Notes: generated by a model not told the origin, from the sequence alone. 64,000 nucleotides of DNA from Glandiceps talaboti (GCF_964340395.1 NC_135568.1:2576501-2640500), one strand, 5' to 3'. Shown: positions 24,013 through 36,636, numbered from the stretch's first letter. Made by a program: numbers and translations.

Positions 24013-24498
24013 GAGGATAGTAATCATAGAAAATGTCGACAGGTATAGGAATAGACAACAGGTTCTGAGATACAATACTTTGTATACATTTGACAATTAA
24101 GCTAGGGAGTCATGGTTGCATACATGGTACACATTTGTCATTAAGTTAGGCGGTTTGGTTTAAGTTAGGATGGTGATAAGGATATATCCATAGATTTTAT
24201 TTCTATTAGCCAACTATCATGAGTAGAGCAATGTCCTCTATTGCAGGCTATATCATATGGGTGACAGATAGCTTTTTATTTTCACTTCCTGTAATATGTT
24301 TTTCTACTTGAAAAAATGTGAATAAGTACTGTGTTTGTCACTCAATAATTGCAAAAAAAGTACAAAATGTGTGGAAAGGTATGATATTGCACATATAGGG
24401 AATTGTAATACTTATATACAAGTTTATAACATTAGTATATTTCATTGTAGTATTCTTTAATATCTTATGTGCCCAAATAGAATTGTCAATTTTTTATC

Positions 24499-24546
24499 GT
24501 ATCTTATCTTATCTTATCTTTTCTTATCTTATCTTATCTTATCTTA
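24499..24546. repeat. (TTATC)n pentanucleotide microsatellite
   Basis: About nine TATCT-type units with one T-for-A change in the middle. Confidence 0.92.
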
Positions 24547-24576
24547 TAGGGAATGATTTGTAAGTAAAAGGTAAAC

Positions 24577-24663
24577 TAGTCTGTAAGGTATGCTGTGACG
24601 GGGCGCCCTCACACAACGGTCAACTGGTGAGGGCATAACACAACATATCTTACAGTCTAAGGG
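24577..24663. mobile_element. Foldback element F, copy 2
   Basis: Left arm TAGTCTGTAAGGTATGCTGT then GACGGGGCGCCCTCAC. Right arm GTGAGGGCATAACACAACAT then ATCTTACAGTCTAAG. The same element lies 600 bp to the left. The outermost bases TAGTCTGTAAGATATG also form part of each unit of the array at 8.85-9.4 kb. Confidence 0.7.
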
Positions 24664-24934
24664 TATACAAACATAATCAGTACATCACATCCAGTCTGCC
24701 CCCCCTGTCACTGTCCCATGCCTAGGCTTTACCTACTGTTATGACTTTTAAGGTTTCCACATACCTATCATAGTTTCAAGTAGAAACTAGCAGTATAATA
24801 AAGTTAAATACTCACTGTACTACCGTTGTTTGTTTGCACACACTAAATCTCAACCAAAAATTAAAAAATAAAAATGCCAATAGCAATTTGTAGCATAACT
24901 GTTGAGGGTAAACTTTAATTTTCTGCTATGATTG

Positions 24935-25320
24935 TGTAGTCTTGTTGCTCGACAATTATTTGCATACATTTTTTGAAGATTTTTCCCCATTCCTACCCAT
25001 TCATGGTGTTATATCTGCAATATTCACCATCGTTTAACTGTTGCTATGGGCATGGTCTTGTTGCTAGCCATATCTGCATGCATTTTTGGAATGTTTATTC
25101 ATTTGCCATTCCTTCACTCATATTGACATTATGTGCCATTGTTTACCTGTTGCTATGGGCATGGTCTTGTTGCTAGGGAAATTTGCATATTTAAAAAAGT
25201 GTTTATTTAATTGCCTACCCATCCCTGTTGTTATATTTGCAAAAACTCTATCATTTGACTGTTGCTGAGGGCACGGTCATGGTTGCTAGGGACACTTATG
25301 CACATTTTTTAAAAACCTAA
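24935..25320. repeat. Three- to four-copy tandem repeat, about 110 bp
   Basis: Units share GTTGCTATGGGCATGGTCTT, GTTGCTAGGGAAATTTGCAT, TTTTTGGAATGTTTATTCAT and TGTTATATTTGCAA. ATTTGCAT-like octamers recur once per unit. The array is followed by a CCGATCACTTCGTTTCGAAC block and AATTCGGCCTAGCGGTTTTT leading into (ACAG)n. It looks like one composite dispersed repeat, with ORFs that are artefacts. Confidence 0.75.
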
Positions 25321-25475
25321 TTTGCATACTAGTGATCCGATCACTTCGTTTCGAACAACCTCCCAACTCCACCAAAGTAACATCTTCACCAAATATCAAA
25401 ACAATTCGGCCTAGCGGTTTTTGAGTTTTAATAAAGTCGTTCACACCCACACACTCGCACATACACATCGACAAA

Positions 25476-25477
25476 CT

Positions 25478-25520
<43 letters not shown>
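25476..25520. repeat. (ACAG)n microsatellite
   Basis: About eleven ACAG units ending the composite repeat that begins near 24.9 kb. Just after it, from 25,612, AGTTCGCAGAAGAAATAA-type sequence is duplicated at 25,664 as a 52-bp direct repeat. Confidence 0.9.
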
Positions 25521-25524
<4 letters not shown>

Positions 25525-26021
25525 CACTACACTATGCCATCATCGTCGCAAACCACGGCCTCTTTTACGACACCGTCCATTACGTACCCTATCAGAGGCA
25601 TCTCGTTATTTCGAAGTTCGCAGAAGAAATAACAGCTCTATCTGGTTTGCGAGAATGTCATTTCGAAGTTCGCGGAAGAAATAAAAGCTCTGGTTTGTGA
25701 GAGTGCATGCCATAAGCACTACTGAACCTTATAGTTCAGTTGTGCTAACAACATTTACACGTCTGTCCACCGCGAGCAAAATTTGTAAACAAAGCACGAC
25801 TCGACCGGGTTCGCGTTAACGATCACCGGTTTATTGACGCTAGTCGTCAAAATTGTCTTTACATTGAAAGATTGTGTTAGTTTTTCCTCCCGCTTTGTGA
25901 CTATTTGTTCAGTTCTTATTTCATTTTGAGACAGTAACAACGTTTCATTGATTTTGACAAAGTTGCAATTTGTACCATAGACAGTGAACGGGCCCCCTCC
26001 CCTGTCTATGGTTGCACGTAC

Positions 26022-26039
26022 CTGTTTGTCGTCTGCCAT
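26022..26039 (-). CDS. Candidate first coding exon, MADDKQ (minus strand)
   Basis: Minus strand: AACATCAAG, then ATG at 26,039-26,037 with G at +4 and A at -3 (good Kozak context). Six codons (MADDKQ) end in CAG, followed by a consensus donor GTACGT at 26,021-26,016. It exits in phase 0, compatible with the candidate exon at 13,851-13,942. A TATAAATA-like sequence lies about 60 bp upstream of the ATG, and an ETS-like CGGAAGT between them. The site sits exactly where CpG density changes, and the depleted side is where this gene would run. An upstream overlapping ATG exists about 20 bp earlier in another frame. The protein cannot be identified from six residues. Confidence 0.42.
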
Positions 26040-26372
26040 CTTGATGTTCACCCATAATGCACCTAACTTCCGTTGAGAAGTTGAGATTTCGCGGTGTATT
26101 TATATCGAGTTTGATACAATTCACAGAAGAAATCATTGTAAATTGATAAATTATTTCGAAAACATTTTAATTGGTGAAAACGTTTCAAAGATCAATTGTG
26201 ATGAGGATTTTTGTCAACTTCGTTTGTTTATCATGACCTACAAGACGTAGTATGTGTTTTTTGATATTAAACTTACATTTTTTGCGATGCCTCGGATCAT
26301 TTGTCCCAACTCACTTTTATCTTCATCCCCTCCAGTGGTTCTTAAACGTATCTACTGTGCTCCTTTATGACA
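26040..26372. promoter_or_regulatory. Putative divergent promoter region
   Basis: CpG-containing, non-repetitive 333 bp between two oppositely oriented candidate first exons. On the minus strand a TATAAATA-like element (plus 26,098-26,105) and a CGGAAGT motif (plus 26,066-26,073) precede the ATG. On the plus side no TATA box is evident. The promoter role is inferred from position, CpG change and motifs. Confidence 0.35.
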
Positions 26373-26439
26373 ATGGCGAAACGGGAAAACAAAACTCTAA
26401 CTATATTATTTTCACATCCTAATATTAATAACTGCTCAG
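26373..26439 (+). CDS. Candidate first coding exon (plus strand)
   Basis: ATG at 26,373 in good context (GACAATGG). An upstream in-frame ATG at 26,367 has weak context. The exon encodes 22 residues beginning MAKRENKTLTILFSHPNINN and ends TGCTCAG with a consensus donor GTAAGA at 26,440. It would be transcribed away from the minus-strand MADDKQ exon, giving a head-to-head pair. Unlike the left side, DNA downstream is not CpG-depleted, so if real the gene is probably unmethylated, or the exon is a chance match. No family recognised. Confidence 0.28.
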
Positions 26440-29400
26440 GTAAGATTTTATCAAGTAAACTAAAAATAGAATTTCTAGTACTCGACTTATTTAGGACTAT
26501 ATTTAGAGCCACTTGATGCGGAAATTGTACAACCCTTTTCCTACTTTGATCGCTACATATCGGACGCGGACGATGAGCGAAACCTCTTATGCACCTTTCA
26601 ATTTTAGTCGGACATTAAAAGGTTTGAAGTGTGTGTACACATGGAATTTGAAAATTCTGAGTATTCAGTCACACGGTTAAGAAAATGTATAAAAGAGGAC
26701 ATATCATGGCACGGATGTCATATGTGATAATTTTAGGACACATAATCGTGTCCCAAGTATCTGAGACATAGGGACTACTGGTACTACGCCGTAATCATAA
26801 ATCACTTGAAGCCAGCTCTAGATTGACACGTATGACTAATCATATCCCATCTGGTTGTGACTTCAACTGAGGCAAATTGTCGCCGTTTACGTCACCATCA
26901 TATTTCTAATGTTGTTTGTAACAACGCTGAAAAGCCGTGCATCTCACTTTAAATCCCGTTTTGGCGTTTATCACGAGTTTTCTTGGCAGGGTGGCAGGGC
27001 GAGGATTTTATTTTATTTCACCTTTGTAAATAAGCTTAACTAGGCCCTATAATATGTTGTGTTTGTTGTTGCTGTTTGTTGAAGTCTTCGTTTTTTATTT
27101 AGGACTTCAGTGCAAAATAAAATATTTTCAATCACACAAACAAGCAAGTTGAGAAGAGTGTTAATTTGTTTGTCTCACGTAACCTTTCTATTCTTACTTT
27201 TGAAGCTGTCAGACGCAAATTTTTGTTTATTTTATTGATTTTTTATTTTAGTTTTTTGACAACGTGAACAATAGTTCTAATGTATCAATTTCAGCGGTAT
27301 TCCCCCACGATGAAAGAATGGTTTAATTTATAAGAATTTTCATGTATTTTTAACGCTTCAACAATTTTCCCTCATCTTATACATGGTGTCTGTAATATTG
27401 TATCGCTGTGTGTGTTTGTATATAGGATTGTTAACTTTCCGGTCACGTACTGTTAATAATAATTACACTTGTTTTTTTTCTCTATTATCTAAGCTTACAT
27501 TTCACTGGTTTTTGGTGTAAATAAATGAACAGTGACACTAATTCTCCATTATCAGGATCCCTTTACGACAGCGTGTCTCCAGTTCATACTTGTCAGTGCT
27601 TCTTGCGCTTGTAATCAGAATTCACATAGTCTCACTGCTAAATTATTGAAAATCGCGTGGGAGAAAAATAGTTTGACTTGAATTGAGAAAGTTACCTTGT
27701 CTTATGGTAGTGCGGTGATTTTTAGATCGAAACTTATTAGAGACGAAAGGGGTGATCACCCGATATGAGTAACACACAATGCAACATGTACAGTAAACTG
27801 CTGTAAAAATACAAATAAAAGTCATATCTTTGTCAGATTTTAATCAGATTGATTTCTAAGATTTAAAATATTGTGTGTTGTTGTTGGTGGTGGTATCGGC
27901 GGCGGCTGTGGCGTTTTTATACTATCTTTGTCGGGCTCGCACGTGGATGACAAAGCCATTGTCATTGCGTCGTCTCTGAGGGACTGGACACAAATTCTAA
28001 TAAAGAGGGGGCCGGCGTGGGGGTTGTCACCATTTTTCATGCAAGTGTTTGGGTGATGGTCACTATTTTTTGTGCAGTGATATTTTGAATATACGAGTTA
28101 CAGGGGAGGGCTAGGGTATTATAGTGTAAGGTCTTGGGGAGGGTAAATCTTTTTCATTCACAGAACTTTTGAAAAACAACGTTATCCCTGTAAGTTTGTG
28201 TCTAGTCCCTGAATGAGACAAATGCCACGATTATGTTTTATAGTCAAATTGAGTTCATAGTTCATTTTGGGTCATTTAATATATTCATTAAAAATCTCAC
28301 AATCTGACGCATATGACGCTATTGGTTTTATTGTGACGTCATTGCCATTCATGAGTTGAATACACAACTTGATATGAATCTGAAGGCCAAAGCTATTATA
28401 TCACAAATCGTGACTCCAACATCGGTTTATGGCTTAGCTGGCCGGAAAAAATGGTCACTGTTACAGAGTTATACACAATTCTGAAACGATAATATTCTTT
28501 GATAATGACCACAGAAAAGCGTTGGATTACTTATGTTCAGAATGCTTAACCTGAAGTTGAATCACAAATAACTTTTTATTTTTTTGTTTTTGCTCATGGG
28601 CTATTTTGTAGAATCCTGAAATTTTAACAAGAATCTGAATATCACCTTTCTTTGAAAATAGAATGTAATGTCTAATGCCAGGTAATATACGAGGTGTTTA
28701 ATGCGCCACTTTACATCGTCTCCTCCTCCTCCTCCTCCTCCTCCTCCTCTTTTTTTCTTTTCTATGTCCTTAAATCTTAATCTTACCCTGAATCCCAACA
28801 GCAAATCTCCGTTTCATACCATGAATTCCACATCTGATTTAGTACATGCACAATGAATATCTGAATTTGAATCTGAAATTTTGTTTTGTTTTAAATGGAA
28901 CTTTTATATTTAATCTTACTAATACACAAATGACTACAGGGTGATCGAAAAATAATAATAACAAAATAAACTCAAAGGTTTTCCGAAAAATCTGACTAGT
29001 TTTTACCAAGTTATGTCAAATTCCGACTAGCCTTCACCCTATTAATATAATATCAGGTCAGCAAATGAGAAAACAGCAGTATAAAGATATACAACGGACG
29101 GCTTACAAATACTCTGAATCAGACCATAGAATTATCGGATTCTGAATCCAATATGCTGAAGGGATGACTAAATTTGAATTCTAAATAATTTTTTTTTAAA
29201 TTCAAGATATTTGTGTTTGTTTTTTGTCCATAGTGATCAGACAGTAGGACGCTATCTTACTTTCCTCATAGTGCATGGTGCATTAATGGACGATAACAGT
29301 ACTTTATATGGCGTAATATATTCTGACCCCGATTAGCTTGCAGTAAAAACAAGAAATTCCAATTATAGGAAAGCTTGTATCTTACACAGGGGACTCATAT

Positions 29401-30150
29401 CAAAGGCTGCTTTACTAGGGGACTTGCCACTACTCGAGGGCTTGTAAATTGCTATGACATATCGTCAATATACGATACTCGACCCATCGTATGTATATCA
29501 TCATTAATACGTTTCAAATGTCAAACAATGCTAATTATTCTCAGAATATAATTATAACGATGTATGTTTAATCTTATTTTTTCCATGTCAACGAACCAAA
29601 TAATGTTATATTGCCCTTTGTTCAAATCCCCATTCGGTGATTATGGGGTCGATCAATGCATTTGATTTGACGTAAGAAGTGGACAAGTAATCTTTCTATA
29701 TATCATGTCCTAAGCTTTATAATATCCCCTTTTCATAATTAAACCGCCATATTTTTGGAAGATTCGTCCTCCATGAGCTTTATTGGAAGACCGACTGCAC
29801 ACTTTTATATATGCTAGGGAGTTAAGGTTAAAAATAGATATAGGTTTAGACTCCTTAGCCTAACTCGATTTCTTTTGACTACAAGTAGCAAACAGTGATC
29901 TATAATTATGTACATTGTTCTCAGATCACGCTATCGCCAAAAGAAGTATTTATTCTCTTATGCCTTAGTCACTGACACATGGGAACCTGAAAGTGAAAAC
30001 GTTATAGCGAGTCCACACACCTGAAAAGACAATCCTCGTAGACTTGTTTCAACGGATTGGTTTGTTTTACATCATTACCTGATGGGTTAGATGAATGTCC
30101 GTGTGGGTATACAGAGTTAGATAAATGTAAAGGTTCTCAACAGGTGAAGG
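26440..30150. other. CpG-normal non-coding; one weak ORF
   Basis: No supported exon. A minus-strand ORF at 27,840-28,040 (66 codons, Pro-rich PQPPPIPPPTTTH near the C-terminus, several CpGs) reads somewhat like protein but lacks clear splice sites. A (TCC)n tract lies at 28,720-28,750. Confidence 0.4.
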
Positions 30151-30168
30151 ATGAAGGGGGGGGGGGGG
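30151..30168. repeat. G-run
   Basis: An uninterrupted run of about 12 G. Similar single-base G or C runs occur at 56,933, 59,631, 60,567 and 62,299. Confidence 0.9.
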
Positions 30169-30544
30169 GTGTCCTAATTTGTCGATGTCCAAAGTCAGGC
30201 CAAGAAGTCCTTGCGGACTAAGGACGCTTTCGAATTTGCATGCATAGGATATCAAAACTTCTTGTGGCACGAAAGACGTTTGGGGGCTTTTTCGATTCCG
30301 CCTAGGTCTAAATAGACGTCACGTGCCTTGTACACAAATTACATTCCCTTGTATGTATATGGCCTTTACTGTGTTATCTACCCTCTAAACAGAAAAAAAT
30401 GTTACTATTTATCTACTTAGTACATCATGGCGACCTTATGGATTGAATATGCAATATGCGTAACTGTAATGTAAAGAATATGCAACAGGTGGTTGTCTCA
30501 AATAACCGTTGTTGTGGATATGTTTACGTATAGTTTCATAAATG

Positions 30545-31666
<1,122 letters not shown>

Positions 31667-31871
31667 TTCTCAATGACGAATAATATATTGCTTGAATTAA
31701 ATCTATCGAATACCAGTCATAACCAATAGTATACGTAATTGGCTTATAATGTATTATTGGTGGATGGTCTTGACTTCAATCGAATTACTCAATTTGTCGA
31801 AATGGAAGCGATACAATGACCCAGCCTTGGTATCAACTAAAGTTACATTGAAGCCGAGGACGGTCGTTGTA

Positions 31872-32210
31872 TCAATCTAGTCCCACACCAGTTCTATTAT
31901 TCTTTGTAACAGCTACAGTCTCCTCCTTGGCCTTTAATTCCGTCTTCAAATCTACTTCCACAAATTTTGCTGCTCGTGTCATAAGTTGACGATCGAAATG
32001 TGTAGATATGTGAATACCGGTAGAACATGTCGTTTCTTCGATTTGATTGAAGTCGAAAGTGTGGTTGGGGTCCATTTTCCCCCCAAAACCCGACACACTC
32101 ACTTTAATAACCTGCACTAGCAGTAAGTAGAGCATTATTGTACCGAGCAGACAACCACTACATTCACTAAAATTGTGATTGTTAAGCGACCATAATTTGA
32201 CATTGTACAT
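31872..32210 (-). CDS. Unrecognised ORF with signal-like hydrophobic segment
   Basis: 112 codons on the minus strand, free of simple repeats. An internal Met (about residue 26) begins MLYLLLVQVIKVSVSG, which resembles a signal peptide or membrane anchor. It is followed by a hydrophilic, charged stretch with an NHT sequon (about residue 49) and a Glu/Lys-rich C-terminal part (FVEVDLKTELKAKEETVAVT), ending at TGA. Composition is protein-like and it contains several CpGs. No family recognised, no clear splice sites, and it could be a chance ORF. It lies 210 bp right of a compound microsatellite. Confidence 0.25.
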   Translation of the reverse strand: MYNVKLWSLNNHNFSECSGCLLGTIMLYLLLVQVIKVSVSGFGGKMDPNHTFDFNQIEETTCSTGIHISTHFDRQLMTRAAKFVEVDLKTELKAKEETVAVTKNNRTGVGLD

Positions 32211-32289
32211 GTCAATTAGAAATCCATTTTATCTATATATAGTATAATAATAAGGTAGAACTGTTATTAATTAGGGAGCTGATTATTGT

Positions 32290-32395
32290 ACCATACTATA
32301 CGTAGTGCTACACAAATATATTTATCCATGGACGATTCAACACTGTTCAGGCTGTACGAGATTAATCCGTATGTCTAAGTTCATAAAATGTTCCA
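32290..32395 (+). repeat. Dispersed repeat family R, copy 2 (fragment)
   Basis: GTAGTGCTACACAAATATAT and GATTCAACACTGTTCAGGCT parallel 905-985. It lacks the 5' half seen in the copies near 0.85 and 59.9 kb. Confidence 0.6.
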
Positions 32396-32882
32396 TTTGT
32401 AGCAAGTGTACCTTTATAGTCTGAAACGGGGTTTGGAAAAAGCTACTATGTTATACAATAACGTTTCATCTCATATTTGGATTCATATCTTCCTACTTAT
32501 TCATATCCAGACCGTACAGAGTCTATGTCATATCTCGTAGATTTCAAGCTCAATCTTAATATGAATACAATAAATTGCTTTTAAGCCTTTCGGGAATATT
32601 AACATTTGACCTCGTCGATTGCTAATGGTGCAATGTGACTCCCTTAATGATAGGAATAATCAAAGTGGATACAGATCGGAATTGATTTCCTAAATAACGT
32701 TACGGACACATGAATCATTTATTAAGCAATAATCAAAATACTACAAGTTAAGGTGTCTTAGTAAATACTTCAAGGGCCGAGAAAAGCAGCTCAAGGGGTA
32801 ATTGAAACATTTTCAATTGGCAAAGATAGGGTACCTGGGAAACTATTAACAGGTCAAATTCAAATGTACCTGGGGGGGAGAG

Positions 32883-32893
32883 AAAGAGAAAAA

Positions 32894-32987
<94 letters not shown>

Positions 32988-32997
32988 TCAGAGACTG

Positions 32998-33038
<41 letters not shown>

Positions 33039-33042
33039 GGGG
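32883..33042. repeat. (GA)n-(ACAG)n compound microsatellite
   Basis: A near-perfect (GA)n of about 90 bp, a short bridge, then about nine ACAG units. Ser/Leu ORFs on the minus strand are artefacts. Confidence 0.96.
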
Positions 33043-34242
33043 AAGAGACAGGCTGAGAGAATACACACATATGAATATATTTATTTATCTGTACAGTTGT
33101 GTAATGTAAATGTACATACCACCGTGTATATGTGCGCTTGAAACTGTGCTATCTTCCATTCCAATGAACCTTTTGAAACATTACGTATTTTACAATGCGA
33201 CAAATTATGAACCAATTTAATTATTAATATCACAGTAGACCACTCGAGACGACAGTATAGCAATTTATTATTAAATCAATATTAAACAATAAATATCTTA
33301 TAATTAAACATTTGTTATTATTGACACATGTTATGTAAGTTATAATGTGGGAACCGTATTAGTAATATGTGGTTGGAATGTGTTACATGTGAATTAGAGG
33401 GTCACGTTGTGAGTATTTTGTTAAACCCTATGTTTAGCAATCATGTCTTATCTTGTGATCTCGCGAGATTTCACTTTTTATTCGCAAAAATATAAGACTT
33501 TAAAAAGATTAAGATAACGGTAAATAAACGAAAATCCAATTTTACTCATCTACTTGCCATTAGGAGGGAATTTAGTATTTGCGATTAAAACTTGTATTCT
33601 TTTACAACATTAAATTAAAAACTACAATTATAATGATAATAATTATAAAATAAAGGCAATTATCAAATCAGCAACAAATATTCATTTGTTCTTAACACCA
33701 TCCATGTACAAGGTCGGGAAATAAACCACGAAATTGCTTATTTGGCACATAACCAAATTTTAACGAAGGTAAATGCTTTTCATCTATGAAGTCAATAACG
33801 TGTTCACCGAAAAGAAATAGTGAAAATCTGTGACTGATTATCGCTGACGACAGCTGATGATACCAAGCTGACCTAAGTTACATTGTGACATTGTATGTAC
33901 CTGCCCATCACACACACAGGCTTGCAGTTTGTAGTAATGCTCTATATCTAATGTACCTTAGAACATTGTCAGTAAATTTATAACTAAAATTTGACGGTTC
34001 TTATATTTCATATACCCGTACTACTCAGTGAATTCATTTCTTTGGGCTCAAAGATTAATATTCATAATAAATGCATGCTAAATTTAGAGCCTTCCCACAC
34101 TTCAAATAAAGCTAAGAGAGCTTTACAATGTCATCCCTGGTATAGATTTCTGTTTCAACTCTTATCGACTTCCTGATACATTGGTTGCTACCATAAAGCC
34201 TTCTCATAACAACCTCTGTCCTACAAGGTTCCCTTATACGGC
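33043..34242. other. No gene seen
   Basis: AT-rich, CpG-normal. A 61-codon ORF near 33,991 has no motif. Confidence 0.4.
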
Positions 34243-34345
34243 ACGGCTGGCGTGGTGGTTCAAGCAATGCTCTCAACGACCGTCTTACCAAGAACTTGAG
34301 GCAACTAGAAACAACTGTCAGTAACGGGGATCAAACCAGCAATGC
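34243..34345 (+). mobile_element. tRNA-like SINE head fragment
   Basis: GGCTGGCGTGGTGGTTCAAGC resembles a tRNA 5' region with A box (TGGCGTGGTGG). About 80 bp later GGGATCAAACC matches the degenerate pol III B box GWTCRANNC. The downstream body is not recognisable as the 12.4-kb SINE. It may be a different SINE family or a decayed tRNA-like sequence. Confidence 0.35.
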
Positions 34346-34657
34346 GCAGAGTACAATACAAGAAAGTCCCTCGATCGACCCTCTTACAATAAGCACAACA
34401 TCGCCACAACATTTCATCAGCAATAAAAGTGACATCTTTCTTTTTATGGAGTGGCGCTACAACTTCGCGATTAACAATTTGATATACCAATCTAAAATTG
34501 AAAAAACTTTGATCCAACTAATCTGTTGATTTCAATTTTATGGGATTTCTGTGTTTCAAGAAATTGGATTATATGTGTCATGGAATATAGATGTTCATCA
34601 TAGCAATATACGTTTTGTACATGTGTCGTATACGCGCATGCGTTCAGAGAAAGTGCC

Positions 34658-34858
34658 ATGGCTCAGGCAGACGAGTCTTCTGATAAAGTATATCTGAACA
34701 ACTGCAATGACATGACATTTAGCTATCCCCAGGGGTCAGCAAGACATATATGTTTGCTTTCGATATTAAAGAGACGTTTCCATCATGGAACAGCGAAGAA
34801 TCAAACATTAACAATGCTTTCTAATCATGCAGTGAAATCAAGGATAATTTTACATTGA
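34658..34858 (+). CDS. Candidate 5' coding exon, MAQADESSDK
   Basis: The ATG at 34,658 is in near-optimal Kozak context (GTGCCATGGC) and lies about 27 bp after ACGCGCATGCGT, which is close to the NRF1 site. The open frame runs 66 codons beginning MAQADESSDKVYLNNCNDMT. If this is a first exon, the coding part may end at an internal donor such as AAA|GTATAT after ten codons. No domain recognised. The evidence is promoter context only, and the surrounding DNA is not CpG-depleted. Confidence 0.25.
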   Translation: MAQADESSDKVYLNNCNDMTFSYPQGSARHICLLSILKRRFHHGTAKNQTLTMLSNHAVKSRIILH

Positions 34859-35025
34859 TGACATTGTGTCGTCGACTACTTTATGTGATTGATAGATACA
34901 GTATATGTTGATGTAGGAGGGCGTTTGCCTCTATCACCTGATTGAACGAAACTCGACTGAATTTGAGTACACACCATACTTAGAAGTACGAGGTGTTACT
35001 GCCCAAATTATGAGCGTATATAGAT

Positions 35026-35333
35026 CTTCAATTAGGCGGCACGATGTTTTTACGACTCGCACAACCTTTTTGTTAGGAATTACACAAACAAAATACAGAC
35101 AGTGATAGCATACAATGTATATGAAATGATGTTATCTCCACTGTGAACAAAAACCAACATCACTGTCGGATAAAAGAAGGAATATTCACCCACAAAACTG
35201 TTTACTTGTGTTCACAGTGAGACAAAATGTAACATGTTATGTTTGTCTTGGTACTATCAATTGTTGGGCGTTGTTTGTGTGTAGTTCATCCTATGTTATA
35301 AGACGTAAAAACACAATGTCGCCTAATTGAAAG
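35026..35333. mobile_element. Long inverted-repeat (MITE-like) element
   Basis: The two ends are reverse complements with changes: CTTCAATTAGGCGGCACGAT on the left and CGCCTAATTGAAAG on the right, continuing through a shared TTTTTACG block. Inner inverted blocks CCACTGTGAACA / TGTTCACAGTG are at about 35,130 and 35,210. Arms of about 140 bp surround a centre of about 35 bp. No ORF and no clear target duplication. Confidence 0.6.
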
Positions 35334-36636
35334 TCTGCAGTCTCTCAATTTTGACAGTAAAAGTACAAAAGTTCAAATGCCTCCCCTTGTCACGATTGAA
35401 CATAATTGTTTGCTTCGATACACACATTTCAAATTGTCTACCCAACCGAACATAGGCAATTTTTTTTCACAAACATGTGTCCTCTGTAGCACGTGATAAA
35501 AACGTGTCTTTCCACAAAACCTAATATTAAGGTGTTTGGCATAAATATTTGATGTTCAATAAAGTATCAAATTCGTGTTCGAGCAACTACCTACGTCAAC
35601 TGTTGACGCCATAATGAATTAACATTTGGCTTATGAGAAGTCCTGCCCTCAACTTATTCTACAGTTATTTACATGTACATGTACATGCATGTATTAGACA
35701 CGAAATACCATCTCCCTGAATGTCGTAAGATATTTCACTAACGAGACAAGGTATTTTTTTACACAAACAGTTTTACACAAATAAGTTGTGTGCTTGTGTA
35801 AACCATTGGATTAAACAACACGAAACACGAAAGTCACTCAGATTTGGCTGTAAGCACAAAAAAACATTAAAATGTCGATGAAACCTTATTGTGTCACGAT
35901 CGTTGCTGTACAATTGCAATGTTAGAAGAAAATTTAATGTCACGGGCATGTATCGCTATCAATATTGTACTAGAATAGTTTGATCGAGTTTTTATGTTAA
36001 TAATTTTTAATGTCATGTATCGATTAAAGTGCAAGGATTTGTGATAAAGATGATATTGATAACGTGTATCTTATAGTTCCCTTAGATAAACTAATATTTA
36101 ACGTTCAATGACACAGCAATTCGCAGATAATAAACACATAATCGAGTTCTTTTCCTATAAGATTAGAGCAATATGTCTAACATCGGTGATAATGTATTTG
36201 ACGGATGAGAAATACATATATCCGATATAACTATCATCGCTATGTTAGCTTACAATGTCTGTTTGCGACTTTGAAAGATTGAGATCTTGGTCGACACAGC
36301 GAACTGTAACGTTATACCCTCAATAAAGTAACCTTTTAACCCCCACGAACGTGAATTACCCGACTCATCACATTTACCCCATGTAGATGAATGACCCTTC
36401 TCATTACCTCTGTATACGATATAATTCACTGCTCTAGTCTTAGTACCAATTACGTACAAAATACGCTTTTAGCTCATGAAGTCTAGTAAACAAGTAACGA
36501 GACAGTTCCAGGTTTATTCAATAAAACATGACCAACTAAATATATAGGTAGAGGTTCACACTGGCTTCATGTCGTCGAATAACTCTGGTCATCACCCGAC
36601 CTAGAATAAAAGCAATTGTGAACAGTTTAAGTCAGC
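35334..36636. other. No gene seen
   Basis: CpG-normal (about 19 CpG in 35,401-36,000), AT-rich. No supported exon or repeat. Confidence 0.4.
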
